NCBI GenBank assembly: GCA_016209015.1
Contig: JACQWY010000002.1
Span: 1 to 64,000 of the forward strand
Source of the DNA: Gammaproteobacteria bacterium
GTDB taxonomy: Bacteria > Pseudomonadota > Gammaproteobacteria > Ga0077536
Direction of reading: 5' to 3'
Length of the DNA: 64,000 bases
Shown here one piece after another: positions 11,088 through 20,916 of the stretch; position 1 is the first letter of the stretch; each line of letters starts with the position of its first letter. The position numbers and the translations under genes are program-made. The notes below the pieces were generated by a model, which saw only the letters and a program-made list of their open reading frames with translations, was not told the DNA's origin and ran no database searches.

Positions 11088-11324
11088 GTCGTCCTCGGGA
11101 GAATTCGCAACCCCTCGCAAGATAGGGACCCTGCCCGAAATTTCAAGAACCCCCGCCCTGAAATTCCTCGCCGCGGCCCGCCCGGCCGGCGTCCGTGCCG
11201 AAATGCCCGCGGCCACGATGGTTTGCTTGTGCTGCCGGAGGCCGATTCGCTATCATCCGCGCCTCTTTTCCCTCCGGTGCCCCCCGGCCCCCCGGCCCCG
11301 CCGCTCCGGACGACCGATTTCCCC

Positions 11325-11400
11325 GGGCCGTTAGCTCAGTCGGTAGAGCAGCGGACTTTTAATCCGTTGGTCGTAGGTTCGACCCCTACACGGCCCACCA
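11325..11400 (+). tRNA. tRNA-Lys (anticodon UUU)
   Basis: A complete 76-nt cloverleaf. The acceptor stem GGGCCGT (11325-11331) pairs with ACGGCCC (11390-11396), and the 3' CCA is encoded. The anticodon loop CTTTTAA (11356-11362) has anticodon TTT at 11358-11360. The D-loop and T-loop (GGTTCGACCC region) follow the E. coli tRNA-Lys sequence closely. It is transcribed divergently from fmdB-aspS. Confidence 0.98.
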
Positions 11401-11880
11401 ATCCCGATGTCCAGGTCGCTGCGGCGGGCCGCTCGCGCCTCGCAGGCCGAAGCGCCGTGCGCCCTCACTACGCGGCCGCCGCGCTGCGTCCGTCATGACC
11501 CCGTTCCGCGGTTTTGACGTCCACGCCGCCGCTTCGCTAAACCCCGCAGCGCTCTCCGTCGATAACCTCCCCCGACGCCGGCCTCCGTCCACGCCGGTGT
11601 CGCGACTCCCAGCCCAGCCCCCGCACGAGTCGCCCATCGATGTTCCGTCAGGCCTGCCCAGGGTGCGCTCCGCGCGCCGCGGCCTATCGCGGGCATCGCA
11701 CAGCAAGTCGAACGTCGCTGCAGTCGAGGTGCGCATGGCTGTCCTCCGGACGTGTCTCTCCATGCCTGTCGGGTCCCGCGGGAGCGCGGCGGCCCAATCT
11801 GCCTCGCCCGCAACGTCGATGCGCCCGTCACGGCGGCACGACCGCCGTCGCCCCGTCACGCAACACGAGGAAAGCCCAAC
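11401..11880. other. Non-coding stretch between tRNA-Lys and the chemoreceptor
   Basis: About 480 nt without a convincing gene; open frames here lack ribosome sites and have no recognisable protein. A candidate sigma-28 promoter lies at 11538-11565 (separate entry). The rest probably forms the end of the tRNA transcript and the leader of the chemoreceptor mRNA. Confidence 0.5.
11538..11565 (+). promoter_or_regulatory. Candidate sigma-28 (FliA) promoter for the chemoreceptor
   Basis: TAAA at 11538-11541, 16 nt, then GTCGATAA at 11558-11565. The FliA consensus is TAAA, 15 nt, GCCGATAA, so the -10 element matches at 7 of 8 positions. Chemoreceptor genes are usual FliA targets. The distance to the ATG (about 315 nt) is long, which lowers confidence. 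Confidence 0.45.
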
Positions 11881-14202
11881 ATGAAACCATCCGCCTCCGC
11901 GCTCAGCGTCTCCGCCGGTTTCCGGCTCGTCGCCTTCACCGCCGCCGCGGCGTTCTCGGCCGTCGCGACCATTGCTTATGTCATGCACGCGGGTCCGCTC
12001 GTGAGCTCGGCGGCGATCGCCGCGGCGACGATCGTCTGCCTCGCCGCGCACTTTCTCGGCACGGCGTTCGAGCGCCGGCACGGTCATCTCGCGCGCTTCA
12101 TCGCGGATCTCGCGCGCGGCGATTTCGAGGCGAGCCACGATCACGGCCTCGTCGCCGTCGAGCACACGAGCACCTTGAAGGAGAAGCTGAAGTCGCTGCA
12201 GACGGAATGCGAGGCCCAGCGCGAGCAGGCCGAGCGCTACCGGCTCGCGCTCGACAGCGCGAGCATCTGCCTGCAGATCGCGGACGCGAACGGCAACATC
12301 CTCTACATGAACGCGGCGCTCGAACGCATGTTCGAGACGGCCGAGAGCGCGATCCGCCAGGAGCTCCCGCATTTCGATCGCGGGCGGGTGATCGGCATGA
12401 ACATGGATGCCTTCCACCGCAATCCCGCGCACCAGCGCGGCATGATCTCGGCGCTCACGCGACCGCATCGCGCGAAGCTCAAGCTCGGCGGACGCAGCTT
12501 CTCGCTCGTCGCCTCGCCGGTCAGCAATGCCGCCGGCACGCGCGTGGGCACGGTCGTCGAATGGCACGATCGCACGAACGAGGTCCAGGCGGAGAACGAA
12601 GTCACCTCGCTCGTCGCTGCGGCCGCGAACGGTGATTTCAGCCAGCGCGTGAACGCGGAGAACATCCCGGAGAACATGCGCCCGCTCGCCGCCGGGCTCA
12701 ATTCGCTCGTCGAGACCACGGGCGGCGTGCTCGGACACACGGTGGAAAATCTGCTCGCGCTCGCGGACGGCGATCTGAACACCGCGTTCACCGGTGAACT
12801 GAACGGCACGTTCGGCCGCATGCGCGACAGCGTCGAGCGTGTGCGCGCGAACGTCGGCCGGCTCATCAGCGAGCTCGAGCGCATGGCGACGCGCCACGAG
12901 GCGGGCGAGATTTCCGCACGCATCGACGCGGCGACGTTCCAGGGTGCGTATGCCGAGATGGCGCGCGGCCTGAACGCGATGATCGAGGGTCACGTCGAGA
13001 TGAACCGCAAGGCGATGAGCTGCATGCGCGCGTTCGGCGACGGTGATTTCGCAGCCGAGCTCGAGCCGTTCCCCGGCGAGAAGCGGCTCATCAACGACAC
13101 CATCGAGGCCGTGCGCCGCAATCTCCAGGCGCTGATCGCGGATGCGGACATGCTCGCCACGGCGGCCGTTGCGGGCCGGCTCGAGACCCGTGCCGACGCG
13201 GCGCGCCATCAGGGCGATTTCCGCCGCATCATCGCCGGCGTCAACGCGACGCTCGATGCCATCGTCGGGCCCGTCGAGGCGGTGAGCGCGACGCTGGTCG
13301 CGATGGCGCAAGGCGACCTCACGGCGCGCATGAGCGGTCGTTTCGAGGGCGCGTTCGCGACGCTCGCGAACGTCATCAACGACACGCTCGAGAAGCTCGC
13401 GCACACCATGGGCGAGGCGCGGCAGGCCGCGGACGCGCTCGCGGGCGCGGCCGAACAGTTGAACGCGACGGCGCAATCGCTCTCGGAATCCTCCAGCGAA
13501 CAGGCGGCGAGCGTCGAACAGAGCAGCGCCTCGATGGAGGAGATGTCGGCCTCGATCGCCCACAACAGCGACAACGCCAAGGTCACCGACACCGTCGCGA
13601 GCCAGGCCGCGCAGGATGCCGCGAACGGCGGCGAAGCGGTGCGTGCGACGGTGCAGGCGATGAAGCAGATCGCGGAGCGCATCTCGATCATCGACGACAT
13701 CGCGTATCAGACGAATCTCCTCGCGTTGAATGCCGCGATCGAAGCGGCGCGCGCCGGGGGACACGGCCGCGGCTTCGCGGTCGTGGCGGCCGAGGTGCGC
13801 AAGCTCGCCGAGCGCAGCCAGGTCGCCGCGCAGGAGATCGGCGGGGTCGCGGGCGAGAGCGTCGGCCTCGCGGAGCGCGCGGGCACGCTGCTCGACACCA
13901 TCGTGCCGGCCATTCGCAAGACCTCCGACCTCATCCAGGAGATCGCCGCGGCCTCGGCGGAGCAATCGACCGGCGCCTCGCAGATCAACGCGGCGATCGT
14001 CGAGCTGAACCGCGCGACGCAGCACTCCGCGAGCTCGTCCGAGGAGCTCGCGAGCACGGCCGAGCAGGTCAGCGAACAGGCGCTCCGGCTGCAGCAGGCG
14101 ATGGCCTTCTTCAAGCTCGAGGCGGGCCGGGTGGTGCAGGACGCCCGCGCCAGTGCGCCGCGGGCCGCGGGCCGGGCGGATGCGGGGTTCGTGAAGTTCT
14201 GA
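11881..14202 (+). CDS. Methyl-accepting chemotaxis protein, PAS and multiple HAMP domains
   Basis: Chemoreceptor of 773 residues that would signal to CheA/CheW. Start ATG at 11881 follows AGGAAAG. Two hydrophobic segments near residues 15-60 are separated by only a few residues, so there is essentially no periplasmic sensor domain. A PAS-like region (about 110-235) follows, then a run of HAMP-like units (recurrent motifs such as [22 protein letters not shown] and [11 protein letters not shown], about 240-490), then the signalling domain with the conserved hairpin tip around [20 protein letters not shown]. No C-terminal CheR/CheB-binding pentapeptide is seen. Sensing is probably cytoplasmic through the PAS domain. 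A terminator-like hairpin follows the stop. Confidence 0.93.
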   Translation: MKPSASALSVSAGFRLVAFTAAAAFSAVATIAYVMHAGPLVSSAAIAAATIVCLAAHFLGTAFERRHGHLARFIADLARGDFEASHDHGLVAVEHTSTLKEKLKSLQTECEAQREQAERYRLALDSASICLQIADANGNILYMNAALERMFETAESAIRQELPHFDRGRVIGMNMDAFHRNPAHQRGMISALTRPHRAKLKLGGRSFSLVASPVSNAAGTRVGTVVEWHDRTNEVQAENEVTSLVAAAANGDFSQRVNAENIPENMRPLAAGLNSLVETTGGVLGHTVENLLALADGDLNTAFTGELNGTFGRMRDSVERVRANVGRLISELERMATRHEAGEISARIDAATFQGAYAEMARGLNAMIEGHVEMNRKAMSCMRAFGDGDFAAELEPFPGEKRLINDTIEAVRRNLQALIADADMLATAAVAGRLETRADAARHQGDFRRIIAGVNATLDAIVGPVEAVSATLVAMAQGDLTARMSGRFEGAFATLANVINDTLEKLAHTMGEARQAADALAGAAEQLNATAQSLSESSSEQAASVEQSSASMEEMSASIAHNSDNAKVTDTVASQAAQDAANGGEAVRATVQAMKQIAERISIIDDIAYQTNLLALNAAIEAARAGGHGRGFAVVAAEVRKLAERSQVAAQEIGGVAGESVGLAERAGTLLDTIVPAIRKTSDLIQEIAAASAEQSTGASQINAAIVELNRATQHSASSSEELASTAEQVSEQALRLQQAMAFFKLEAGRVVQDARASAPRAAGRADAGFVKF

Positions 14203-14210
14203 GCGCTGAG

Positions 14211-14253
14211 CCCGCGAGCCCGCCGGTTCGGAGCCGGACCGGTGGGCCGCGGG
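14211..14253 (+). terminator. Hairpin terminator after the chemoreceptor gene
   Basis: Arms at 14211-14227 and 14238-14253 pair over about 16 bp with one bulge and one G-T wobble, around a 10-nt loop, 8 nt after the stop codon. There is no T-run, as is common for terminators in very GC-rich genomes. Confidence 0.55.
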
Positions 14254-14374
14254 AGGAGAGCCTTCGACCTCTGTCGACGAGCGGCGCGCAACCGGAGCGG
14301 CTTATTCTGCCATGGTCCGGAAATCGCACCGCCGTTAGGCTGCTCGTGAACCCCGCCATCACAGGAGCCCATCC

Positions 14375-14668
14375 ATGACCACTCAGGTAATCCTCGAATT
14401 CCAGGCGAAGGAAGGCTGTATCGAAAAGGTCCAGGCCTGGCTCAAGAGCGTGCTGCCCGACACGCGGAGCTTCGACGGCTGCGTGACGCTGCACGTCGTG
14501 CAGAACCAGGACGATCCGGCCGGCATCATGATCATCGAACAGTGGGACACGCGCGCGCAGTACGAGCGCTATCTCGCCTGGCGCCAGGAGCGCGGCGACA
14601 TGGAAGTGTTCGGCGCGATGATGGCCGGGCCGCCCACGATCCGCTTCTTCGATTCGTTCCGCGTCTGA
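14375..14668 (+). CDS. Antibiotic biosynthesis monooxygenase (ABM) domain protein
   Basis: Small single-domain protein (97 residues) with the ABM/YgiN-like ferredoxin fold. Typical features are the alternating N-terminal strand VILEFQAKEG, the helix IEKVQAWLKSVLP, and the motif IEQWDTRAQYERYLAWR. Members include cofactor-free quinone or anthrone monooxygenases and heme-degrading enzymes; the substrate here cannot be told. The ATG follows CAGGAG. It stands alone between the chemoreceptor terminator and a small membrane protein gene. Confidence 0.8.
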   Translation: MTTQVILEFQAKEGCIEKVQAWLKSVLPDTRSFDGCVTLHVVQNQDDPAGIMIIEQWDTRAQYERYLAWRQERGDMEVFGAMMAGPPTIRFFDSFRV

Positions 14669-14740
14669 GCAGGGAACCCGGCGCGTCTCCCGCGTACTAA
14701 GCCTGACCGCCGCTGCGGCGACAACGAGAAGGGGACGGGA

Positions 14741-14968
14741 ATGCCGGATTCGAATCGACGCCGCGGCGAGCTGCTGCGCGCCGCGGGCCTCGTGGTCACC
14801 GCGGTGTCGCTGCTGCTGCTCGCCACGATCTTCGTCGACTGGGCGGAATGGACGAAGGACGTGAAGGCGACCGTCTTCGGCAATACGCTGCCGGTGTTCG
14901 CGGTCGTCGGGATCGTGGCGGGGCTGTTCCTCGTCCTCGTCGGACAGAACGCGATCGACGGGGAGTGA
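14741..14968 (+). CDS. Small two-helix membrane protein, unknown function
   Basis: A 75-residue protein with two predicted membrane segments (about 13-32 and 50-67) joined by a short loop containing DWAEWTKDVKATV. The N-terminus is basic, so both ends are probably cytoplasmic. I do not recognise a family. A purine-rich sequence (GAGAAGGGGACGGGA) precedes the ATG and can serve as ribosome site. Confidence 0.65.
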   Translation: MPDSNRRRGELLRAAGLVVTAVSLLLLATIFVDWAEWTKDVKATVFGNTLPVFAVVGIVAGLFLVLVGQNAIDGE

Positions 14969-14999
14969 GTGCGCCGGCACCTCCGATGAAGGTCATGCC

Positions 15000-15911
15000 C
15001 TAGCCCCGCGGCGCCAGCGCCGTCAGCGCCTCCCAATCCGGAATCGACTGATAGTTCACCCCGCTCGCGAGAATTTTCGAATCCGTGGATTCCAGCCGGA
15101 TCGTGTTCAGAATGACCTGCGTCGCTCCGGCGTCGAAGTGCTGCCGGATGCGATCGCGGATCTGCGCCTCCGTGCCCCACGCGACGAGCGCGTCGATCAG
15201 ACGATCGCTGCCGCCGCCTTCGAGATCCTGCGCCGTGTAGCCGAGCCTCAGCCAGTTGCGGTAGTGGTTCGGCGTGATGAAGTAGAACTCGAGCGCCTTG
15301 CGCGCCGCGGCGCGCGCCGCTTTCTCGTCCGTCGTCCAGCACACGTGCTGGGCGGTGCAGATCCACTTCCCGGGCCCGACGATCTCGCGTGTCCGGCGGG
15401 TGTGCTCGGGCGGCGAATTGAAGGGATGCGCACCGTCCGTCATTTCGGCGGCGAGGCCGATCATCTTCCAGCCGAGCGCACCGAGCACGACGGGCGGATC
15501 CTCGCCGCGCAGGTGTTCGCGGGCGCGCTGCATGTCATTCAGGTAATTGCGCATCGTCGTGAGCGGCTTGCCGTAGGCGTGACCGTGCGCACCGGACACG
15601 ATGGACTCGTGCGAGACGCCGAGCCCCATCACGAAGCGATCGCCGTGGAAGGATCGGAGACTCCGTCCGCTCTGCACGCAGGTCATGGGATCGCGGCCGT
15701 AGATATTCGCGATGCCGCTCGCGATCGTGATTCGCCGGGTCTGGTCGAGGAGGAAGCCACCGAGCGTGAAGCTCTCGTAGTAATAGACCTCGGGATACCA
15801 GATCGCCTGATAGCCGAGACCCTCGATGCGCTGCGCGGCCGCGGCGAGCTCGGGGCCGGTGAAGTTGTCGGGATAAAGGAATGCGGCGACGCTGCCTTCG
15901 ACGATGGACAT
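15000..15911 (-). CDS. LLM-class (luciferase-like) oxidoreductase
   Basis: TIM-barrel protein (303 residues) of the bacterial luciferase-like monooxygenase family, which uses reduced FMN or F420. Typical family segments are LGYQAIWYPEVYY near residues 32-44, SGIANIYGRDP and VMGLGVSHESIV. It has an excellent ribosome site (AGGAGG) before the ATG at 15911. It is divergent from a Baeyer-Villiger monooxygenase gene, with an inverted-repeat element between them. Cofactor and substrate are not predictable from the sequence. Confidence 0.86.
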   Translation of the reverse strand: MSIVEGSVAAFLYPDNFTGPELAAAAQRIEGLGYQAIWYPEVYYYESFTLGGFLLDQTRRITIASGIANIYGRDPMTCVQSGRSLRSFHGDRFVMGLGVSHESIVSGAHGHAYGKPLTTMRNYLNDMQRAREHLRGEDPPVVLGALGWKMIGLAAEMTDGAHPFNSPPEHTRRTREIVGPGKWICTAQHVCWTTDEKAARAAARKALEFYFITPNHYRNWLRLGYTAQDLEGGGSDRLIDALVAWGTEAQIRDRIRQHFDAGATQVILNTIRLESTDSKILASGVNYQSIPDWEALTALAPRG

Positions 15912-15953
15912 CGAACCTCCTCTTCAGACGCGATTGAGCTTCGGAGAAATTTC

Positions 15954-16048
15954 GGAAAATTGCGGGGACACGATACTTAATTTCGCCGCGCAGTCGAGAG
16001 GCAGGCGAACGCCCATGCGAATCAGGTGTCGTGTCCCCGAAATTTTGC
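15954..16048. repeat. Imperfect inverted-repeat miniature element
   Basis: Two 23-bp arms, 15954-15976 and 16026-16048, are inverted copies with 3 mismatches (20 of 23 identical); both contain GGGGACACGA or its complement. They enclose 49 bp. The layout fits a miniature element or the fused ends of a lost insertion, possibly of the REP-associated (IS200-like) transposase type. That assignment rests on general resemblance only. It lies in the divergent promoter region of the flanking genes. Confidence 0.55.
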
Positions 16049-16182
16049 AGGGTAGGTGTCCGCCGGAGCGTGCGGACTACCCGACCGGGTGGCGACTTCG
16101 CGTTCGCCCGGCCCCATGCTCCGCCCGCAATCATCGACACAGCGGCCACGCCAGAGGGCCGCGTTCTCAGGAGGTCTGCGTT

Positions 16183-17802
16183 ATGGCTACGGATCGGGCG
16201 GCGGCACAGGCGCCGCGCTCCCTCGACATGATCATCGTCGGCGCCGGCTTCGCCGGGCTGTACATGCTGCACAAGGCCCGTCGGATGGGCCTCGACGCCC
16301 GCGTGCTCGAGGCCGGCAGCGGCGCCGGCGGCACCTGGTACTGGAATCGCTATCCGGGCGCGCGCTGCGACATCGAAAGCATGCAGTACTCCTATCAGTT
16401 CGACGAAGCGCTCGAGCAGGAGTGGCACTGGTCGGAAAAATATGCCGCGCAGCCGGAGCTCCTCGAATACGTCGAGCACGTGATTCAGCGCTTCGGTCTC
16501 GCCGAGGCAATCCAATACGACACGCGCGTCGAAGCCGCGCATTTCGACGAGACCGCGAACCGCTGGCGCGTCCGCGCGAGCACGGGCGAGGAGTTCTCCG
16601 CGCGCTATTGCGTGATGGCGACCGGCTGCCTGTCTTCCGCGAACGTGCCGCACTTCGAGAACAAGGAGCTCTTCCAGGGCCCGATCTACCACACCGGCCA
16701 GTGGCCGCACGAAGGCGTGGACTTCACCGGGCTCCGAGTCGGGGTGATCGGCACGGGCTCGTCGGCCATCCAGGCGATCCCGATCATCGCGGAGCAGGCC
16801 GCGGAGCTGACCGTCTTCCAGCGCACGCCCGCGTTCACGGTGCCGGCGCGCAACCGCCCGCTGACGGACGAAGAGGAAGCGGCGATCAAGGCCGATTATC
16901 CGAGTCTCCGGGCCCGCGCGAAGCAGCAGATCCTCGCGTTCGACATCCAGTTCAACGAGCGCCGCGGCAGCGAGGTGGGAGCGGAGGAAATCCGCGCGGA
17001 ATGCGAGCGCCGCTGGGAGATGGGCGCGCTGAACTGGTACGGCGCATTCGCCGATCTGCTGACGGATCCGCACACGAACGAGATCGTCTCCGACTGGGTG
17101 CGCGGCAGGATCGCGGAAATCGTGAAGGATCCCGCGACCGCGCAGCTCCTCACGCCGAAGACGATCTTCGGCTGCAAGCGCATCTGCGCCGACACCGGCT
17201 ACTACGAGACGTTCAACCGTGCGAACGTGACGCTCGTCGACGTGAGCGAGAAGCCGATCGAGGAATTCACGGCGCGGGGGCTCGTCGTCGACGGCCGCGA
17301 ATACGCGTTCGATGCGATCGTCTCCGCGACCGGCTTCGACGCCATGACGGGCTCGCTGAACCGCATCGACATCCGCGGCCGCGCCGGCCAGCCGCTGCGC
17401 GAGAAGTGGGCCGCGGGTCCGCGCACGTATCTCGGCCTGCAGGCCGCGGGCTTTCCGAATCTGTTCATGATCTCCGGCCCCGGCAGCCCCTCCGTGCTGA
17501 CCTGCATGATGACCTCGATCGAGCAGCACGTGGAGTTCATCGCGGACGTGGTCGAGCATCTCGGCTCGAACGGTCTCGTCTCGATCGAACCGACGGTCGT
17601 CGCCGAGGATCAGTGGGTCGAGCACGTCAACGAAGTCGCGGGCGGCACGCTCTTGAACGGCTGCAATTCGTGGTACCTCGGCGCGAACGTGCCGGGCAAG
17701 CCGCGGGTCTTCATGCCCTATGTCGGCTTCCCGGCGTATGCGGAAAAATGCCGGCAGATCGTCGCCGCCGGTTACGAGGGCTTCGCGCTCCGCGCGGCCT
17801 GA
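16183..17802 (+). CDS. Flavin-binding Baeyer-Villiger monooxygenase
   Basis: Class B flavoprotein monooxygenase (539 residues), converting ketones to esters or lactones with NADPH and O2. An N-terminal FAD-binding Rossmann motif GAGFAG (residues 20-25), a second dinucleotide motif around GVIGTGSSAIQAIP, and the Baeyer-Villiger fingerprint FxGxxxHxxxWP (FQGPIYHTGQWP, residues 164-175) are all present, as is the GGTWYWNRYPGARCD segment of cyclohexanone-monooxygenase relatives. Start ATG at 16183 follows a clear AGGAGG; the frame continues upstream through the inverted repeat but without a ribosome site. It converges on the MalT-type regulator gene. Confidence 0.94.
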   Translation: MATDRAAAQAPRSLDMIIVGAGFAGLYMLHKARRMGLDARVLEAGSGAGGTWYWNRYPGARCDIESMQYSYQFDEALEQEWHWSEKYAAQPELLEYVEHVIQRFGLAEAIQYDTRVEAAHFDETANRWRVRASTGEEFSARYCVMATGCLSSANVPHFENKELFQGPIYHTGQWPHEGVDFTGLRVGVIGTGSSAIQAIPIIAEQAAELTVFQRTPAFTVPARNRPLTDEEEAAIKADYPSLRARAKQQILAFDIQFNERRGSEVGAEEIRAECERRWEMGALNWYGAFADLLTDPHTNEIVSDWVRGRIAEIVKDPATAQLLTPKTIFGCKRICADTGYYETFNRANVTLVDVSEKPIEEFTARGLVVDGREYAFDAIVSATGFDAMTGSLNRIDIRGRAGQPLREKWAAGPRTYLGLQAAGFPNLFMISGPGSPSVLTCMMTSIEQHVEFIADVVEHLGSNGLVSIEPTVVAEDQWVEHVNEVAGGTLLNGCNSWYLGANVPGKPRVFMPYVGFPAYAEKCRQIVAAGYEGFALRAA

Positions 17803-17814
17803 TCCTGCACGCAT

Positions 17815-17844
17815 GCGGCGGCGGAGCGCCGCCTCCGCCGCCGC
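17815..17844. terminator. Bidirectional hairpin between convergent genes
   Basis: Perfect 12-bp inverted repeat, arms GCGGCGGCGGAG (17815-17826) and its complement (17833-17844), with a 6-nt loop. It sits between the convergent stops at 17802 and 17847, so it can end transcripts from both sides. Confidence 0.65.
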
Positions 17845-17846
17845 GC

Positions 17847-20549
17847 TCACCCTTCTCCGGGCAGGCGCCGCGCCGCTTCCGCAGCCTGCGTGCGATTCTT
17901 CACGCCGAGCTTGCCGTAGAGGTTCTTCAAGTGGAACTTCACCGTGTTCTCGGAAATGAACAGCGCCGCGCCGATGTCCTTGTTCGAGAGGCCCCGCGCG
18001 AGCATGCGCACGATCTCGCGCTCGCGTTCGGACAACGGCTCGACGTCCGTCCCGGTCTCGACGGCAGCCGTGCGTGCTGCCGGCAGTGCCGGCAGCATCG
18101 TGCGCAGACGCGCGAGTGCCGCCGTCGTCGCCCCGGTCGCGGGCGTCGCGGCGACGAGCGCCGCGATCTCCGGTTCTTCCGCGACGAGTCGCAGACAGCC
18201 GAGCTGCGCGGCGCGCGCGATCACGTCCGAGAATTCCTGAGCCGCGGCGGACACCGGGCCCGCGGCGAACGTGGCGCGCGCCTGCAGGAGGCGGAACTTG
18301 AGCGCCCGGAGCTCGCGACCACACGCCAGCGCGGCGTGCTCCCCGGCCGTGCAACGGGCGAGCGCCGCGCGCGTGTCGCCTGCCGTGATCAAGAGGCGGA
18401 TCTCGCCGAACGCACGGCCCTCGAGCAGTTCCGCATTGCCGACGAGCGCGGCCCCGGGCGCCTCACCGGCGCCGAGCGTCGCGGCGAGCGCGCGCGCGGC
18501 CTCCGCCTCACCGGCCGCGAGCTGCTCGCGCACCTGCTCCCAGCCCACGGCCGCGACGGTGCGCGCGAGCCCCGCTGCCCCGGCTATCGTTCGGGCTTCG
18601 GCGAGCGCCTGTGAAGCACCGTCCGCGTCGCCCGCCTGGGCCAGCAGCTTCGCATACGTGACGTGCGCAATGGCGAGCGAATCCGCGACGCAGGTCTGAC
18701 GGATGAGCGGCAACGCATCGTCGAGCAGCGACTTCGCATCCGCGAGCGCATCCGTGTAATAGAGCACCTCGGCATAACCCGCCGCGACGATCGCGAGCGC
18801 ATACGAGCCGCGATGCCGCCGCGCGAGCTCGTGGCCTTCCGCGTATTGCGCGAGCGCACGCGCGACGCGGCCTTGCGCGAACTCGGCGGCCGCGGCGATC
18901 GAACAGGCATAGGCGCCGCTGAACGAGGAACCCGCGCGCCGGCTCATGCGCTTGCCGATCTCCGCGCGTTCGAGCGCTTCGGCATAGCGTCCGGCGGCCG
19001 AGAGATAGAAGCCCTGCATGTTCGCCGCGGCCGCCATCTCGAACGCCGTAAAGACCTCGTTCGTGTCGAGATCGAAGTCGAAGTCCATGACGACGTCCGC
19101 GACCGCCGGCAGGTCGTCGGCGTTCACGCGTTCCGCGGCCGCGAGCAGCGCCACCGCGCGCCCGTCCGCCGCGCTCGTGCCGGGCTCGGCGGCCCAGGCG
19201 GCGAGCGCCGTCATCAACGGACGCGCCTTGTCGAAGCGGCGCAGGAAGTACAGCGCCCACAAGACCGTCATCAGCAGGCGCGGCCGCGCGAGCACGCTGG
19301 CGAGCGGCAGCACGTCGAGCCAGCGCTCGACGGTCGCGAGCCGCGTCTCGATCACGAGCTGGCCCGACCAGCGCTCGAAGAGATCCGCGGCCTCGACGTA
19401 GCGGCCCGCCTTCACCGCGTGGTACATCGCCTCTTCCGGGTCGCCGCGCTCGGTGTGCCAGCGCATCGCGCGCGCATGCAGCTCCGCGACGAGCCGCGGA
19501 TGGCGGCGCTCGAGCTGACGCGCGAGATAGGCGCCGAACAGGCTGTGATAGCGATACAGCACGTGCTCGCGATCGACGGCGTGGATGAAGAGCCCGGCAC
19601 GTTCGAGCTCGGCGAGATGCGCCTCGCCGTCCTCGCGCTCGCAGAGCAGGTCGGCGAGCGGCGGCGTCACGACGCGCAGGATGCTCGTGCGGAGCAGGAA
19701 CTCCTGGCGCTCCGCCGGCTGCGCCGCGAGCACGTTGTCGGCGAGATACTCCTCGAGATTCGTCGCGCCCGTGAACCAGATGTCGTCGATCGCGCGCCGG
19801 CCGTGACGGTTCGCGAGCGCGAGCCGCGCGAGCTCGAGCACGGCGGGCCAGCCCTCCGTGCGCAGATAGAGCTCTTCGACGATCGCCTCCTCGGGCCGCT
19901 CGCCATCGGGCGCGGCGAGGAACTGCGCGGTCTGCTCGCGATCGAAACCGAGCTCGTCGCTGCGCACGATGCGCGCCTCGCCGCGCACGAGCATGCGGCT
20001 CAGGCCGAGCGCGGGCACGCTGCGCGAGGCGAGGAACAGCAGCGTACGCGGCGGCAGGAGCGTCACGAAGCGCCGGAGCAGCGCGAGTATCGTCGGACTT
20101 TCGAGCACGTGGAGGTCGTCGACGAAGATCGCGAGGGGACGGCGCGAGGCCGCGATACGGTTGATGAGATCCTCGACGAAACCGAACGGCGCGGCGAGCG
20201 CGGGCGGCGCCGTCGGCGTCGCCTGCGGATCGAGCGCGAGATCGATCACCGCCTGCAGGTGGGCGAGCACGCGCGTCGGATCGTCGTCCGCCTCGTCGAG
20301 CGTGAGCCAGCCGGTCGCGTAGCCGGCCGTCGCGGCATGCACGGCGCACTGCTGGAGGAGCGTCGTCTTGCCGAAGCCCGCCGGCGCCTGCACGAGCACG
20401 ACGCGCAGCGCGGGCTCTGCGAAGAAGGCCTCGAGGAGCCCCGTCCGCAGCACACGCCGCGGCAGCAGCGGTGGCATGGTGAGCTTGCTACGGACGATGC
20501 GGGTGACGAGCGGCAAGGGCGGTTCCGTGGGCGGGGATCGGAGGATCAT
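17847..20549 (-). CDS. MalT-type LuxR-family transcriptional regulator
   Basis: Large ATP-dependent STAND-type regulator (900 residues). The Walker A motif APAGFGKTT is at residues 55-63, a Walker-B-like segment LAIFVDDLHVLES follows, then a long helical TPR-like region (about 400-820) and a C-terminal LuxR helix-turn-helix with LSEREREIVRMLARGLSNKDIG. In MalT the TPR region binds the inducer and ATP drives oligomerisation. Start at 20549 was preferred because upstream codons look non-coding, but the ribosome site is weak. It is divergent from an LLM oxidoreductase gene, which it may control; the inducer is unknown. Confidence 0.9.
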   Translation of the reverse strand: MILRSPPTEPPLPLVTRIVRSKLTMPPLLPRRVLRTGLLEAFFAEPALRVVLVQAPAGFGKTTLLQQCAVHAATAGYATGWLTLDEADDDPTRVLAHLQAVIDLALDPQATPTAPPALAAPFGFVEDLINRIAASRRPLAIFVDDLHVLESPTILALLRRFVTLLPPRTLLFLASRSVPALGLSRMLVRGEARIVRSDELGFDREQTAQFLAAPDGERPEEAIVEELYLRTEGWPAVLELARLALANRHGRRAIDDIWFTGATNLEEYLADNVLAAQPAERQEFLLRTSILRVVTPPLADLLCEREDGEAHLAELERAGLFIHAVDREHVLYRYHSLFGAYLARQLERRHPRLVAELHARAMRWHTERGDPEEAMYHAVKAGRYVEAADLFERWSGQLVIETRLATVERWLDVLPLASVLARPRLLMTVLWALYFLRRFDKARPLMTALAAWAAEPGTSAADGRAVALLAAAERVNADDLPAVADVVMDFDFDLDTNEVFTAFEMAAAANMQGFYLSAAGRYAEALERAEIGKRMSRRAGSSFSGAYACSIAAAAEFAQGRVARALAQYAEGHELARRHRGSYALAIVAAGYAEVLYYTDALADAKSLLDDALPLIRQTCVADSLAIAHVTYAKLLAQAGDADGASQALAEARTIAGAAGLARTVAAVGWEQVREQLAAGEAEAARALAATLGAGEAPGAALVGNAELLEGRAFGEIRLLITAGDTRAALARCTAGEHAALACGRELRALKFRLLQARATFAAGPVSAAAQEFSDVIARAAQLGCLRLVAEEPEIAALVAATPATGATTAALARLRTMLPALPAARTAAVETGTDVEPLSEREREIVRMLARGLSNKDIGAALFISENTVKFHLKNLYGKLGVKNRTQAAEAARRLPGEG

Positions 20550-20916
20550 TCTAGAGGCGTCGCTGCGCGAGGGGCCACCATCGCAACCTTGTCCAGAGCG
20601 GGGAATCCACCGTCCGTGACCTCGGGAACCAGCACGCGGCCCGGGCGGCGCGCAGGCCATCGAGCGCCGCTCGGTACAAAGCCTGCCCGCCGAGGAAGAC
20701 CCCGTGATGAGGCTGCCTTCGTCCGCGTTCATTGCCGCCTGTCCCGCGCCTGCAGTCCGGTGCTGACGTCCGTCGCCGCGCGTCGCCGGACGCGCTGAGA
20801 CCTCCCGACGCGCGCCGGCCGCGTTTGACCGCGCCCCGGCCGTCCACCCACAATGCCCTCGCGCGGATCACCGCGCATCGCTCGTGCCCACCTCTCTGAC
20901 ACAGAAAGGAGCGTTT
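20550..20916. other. Divergent intergenic region
   Basis: 367 nt between the divergent MalT-type regulator and an LLM oxidoreductase gene. It must hold promoters for both. I see no clear sigma-70 pair, repeat or operator that I would trust. Confidence 0.4.
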
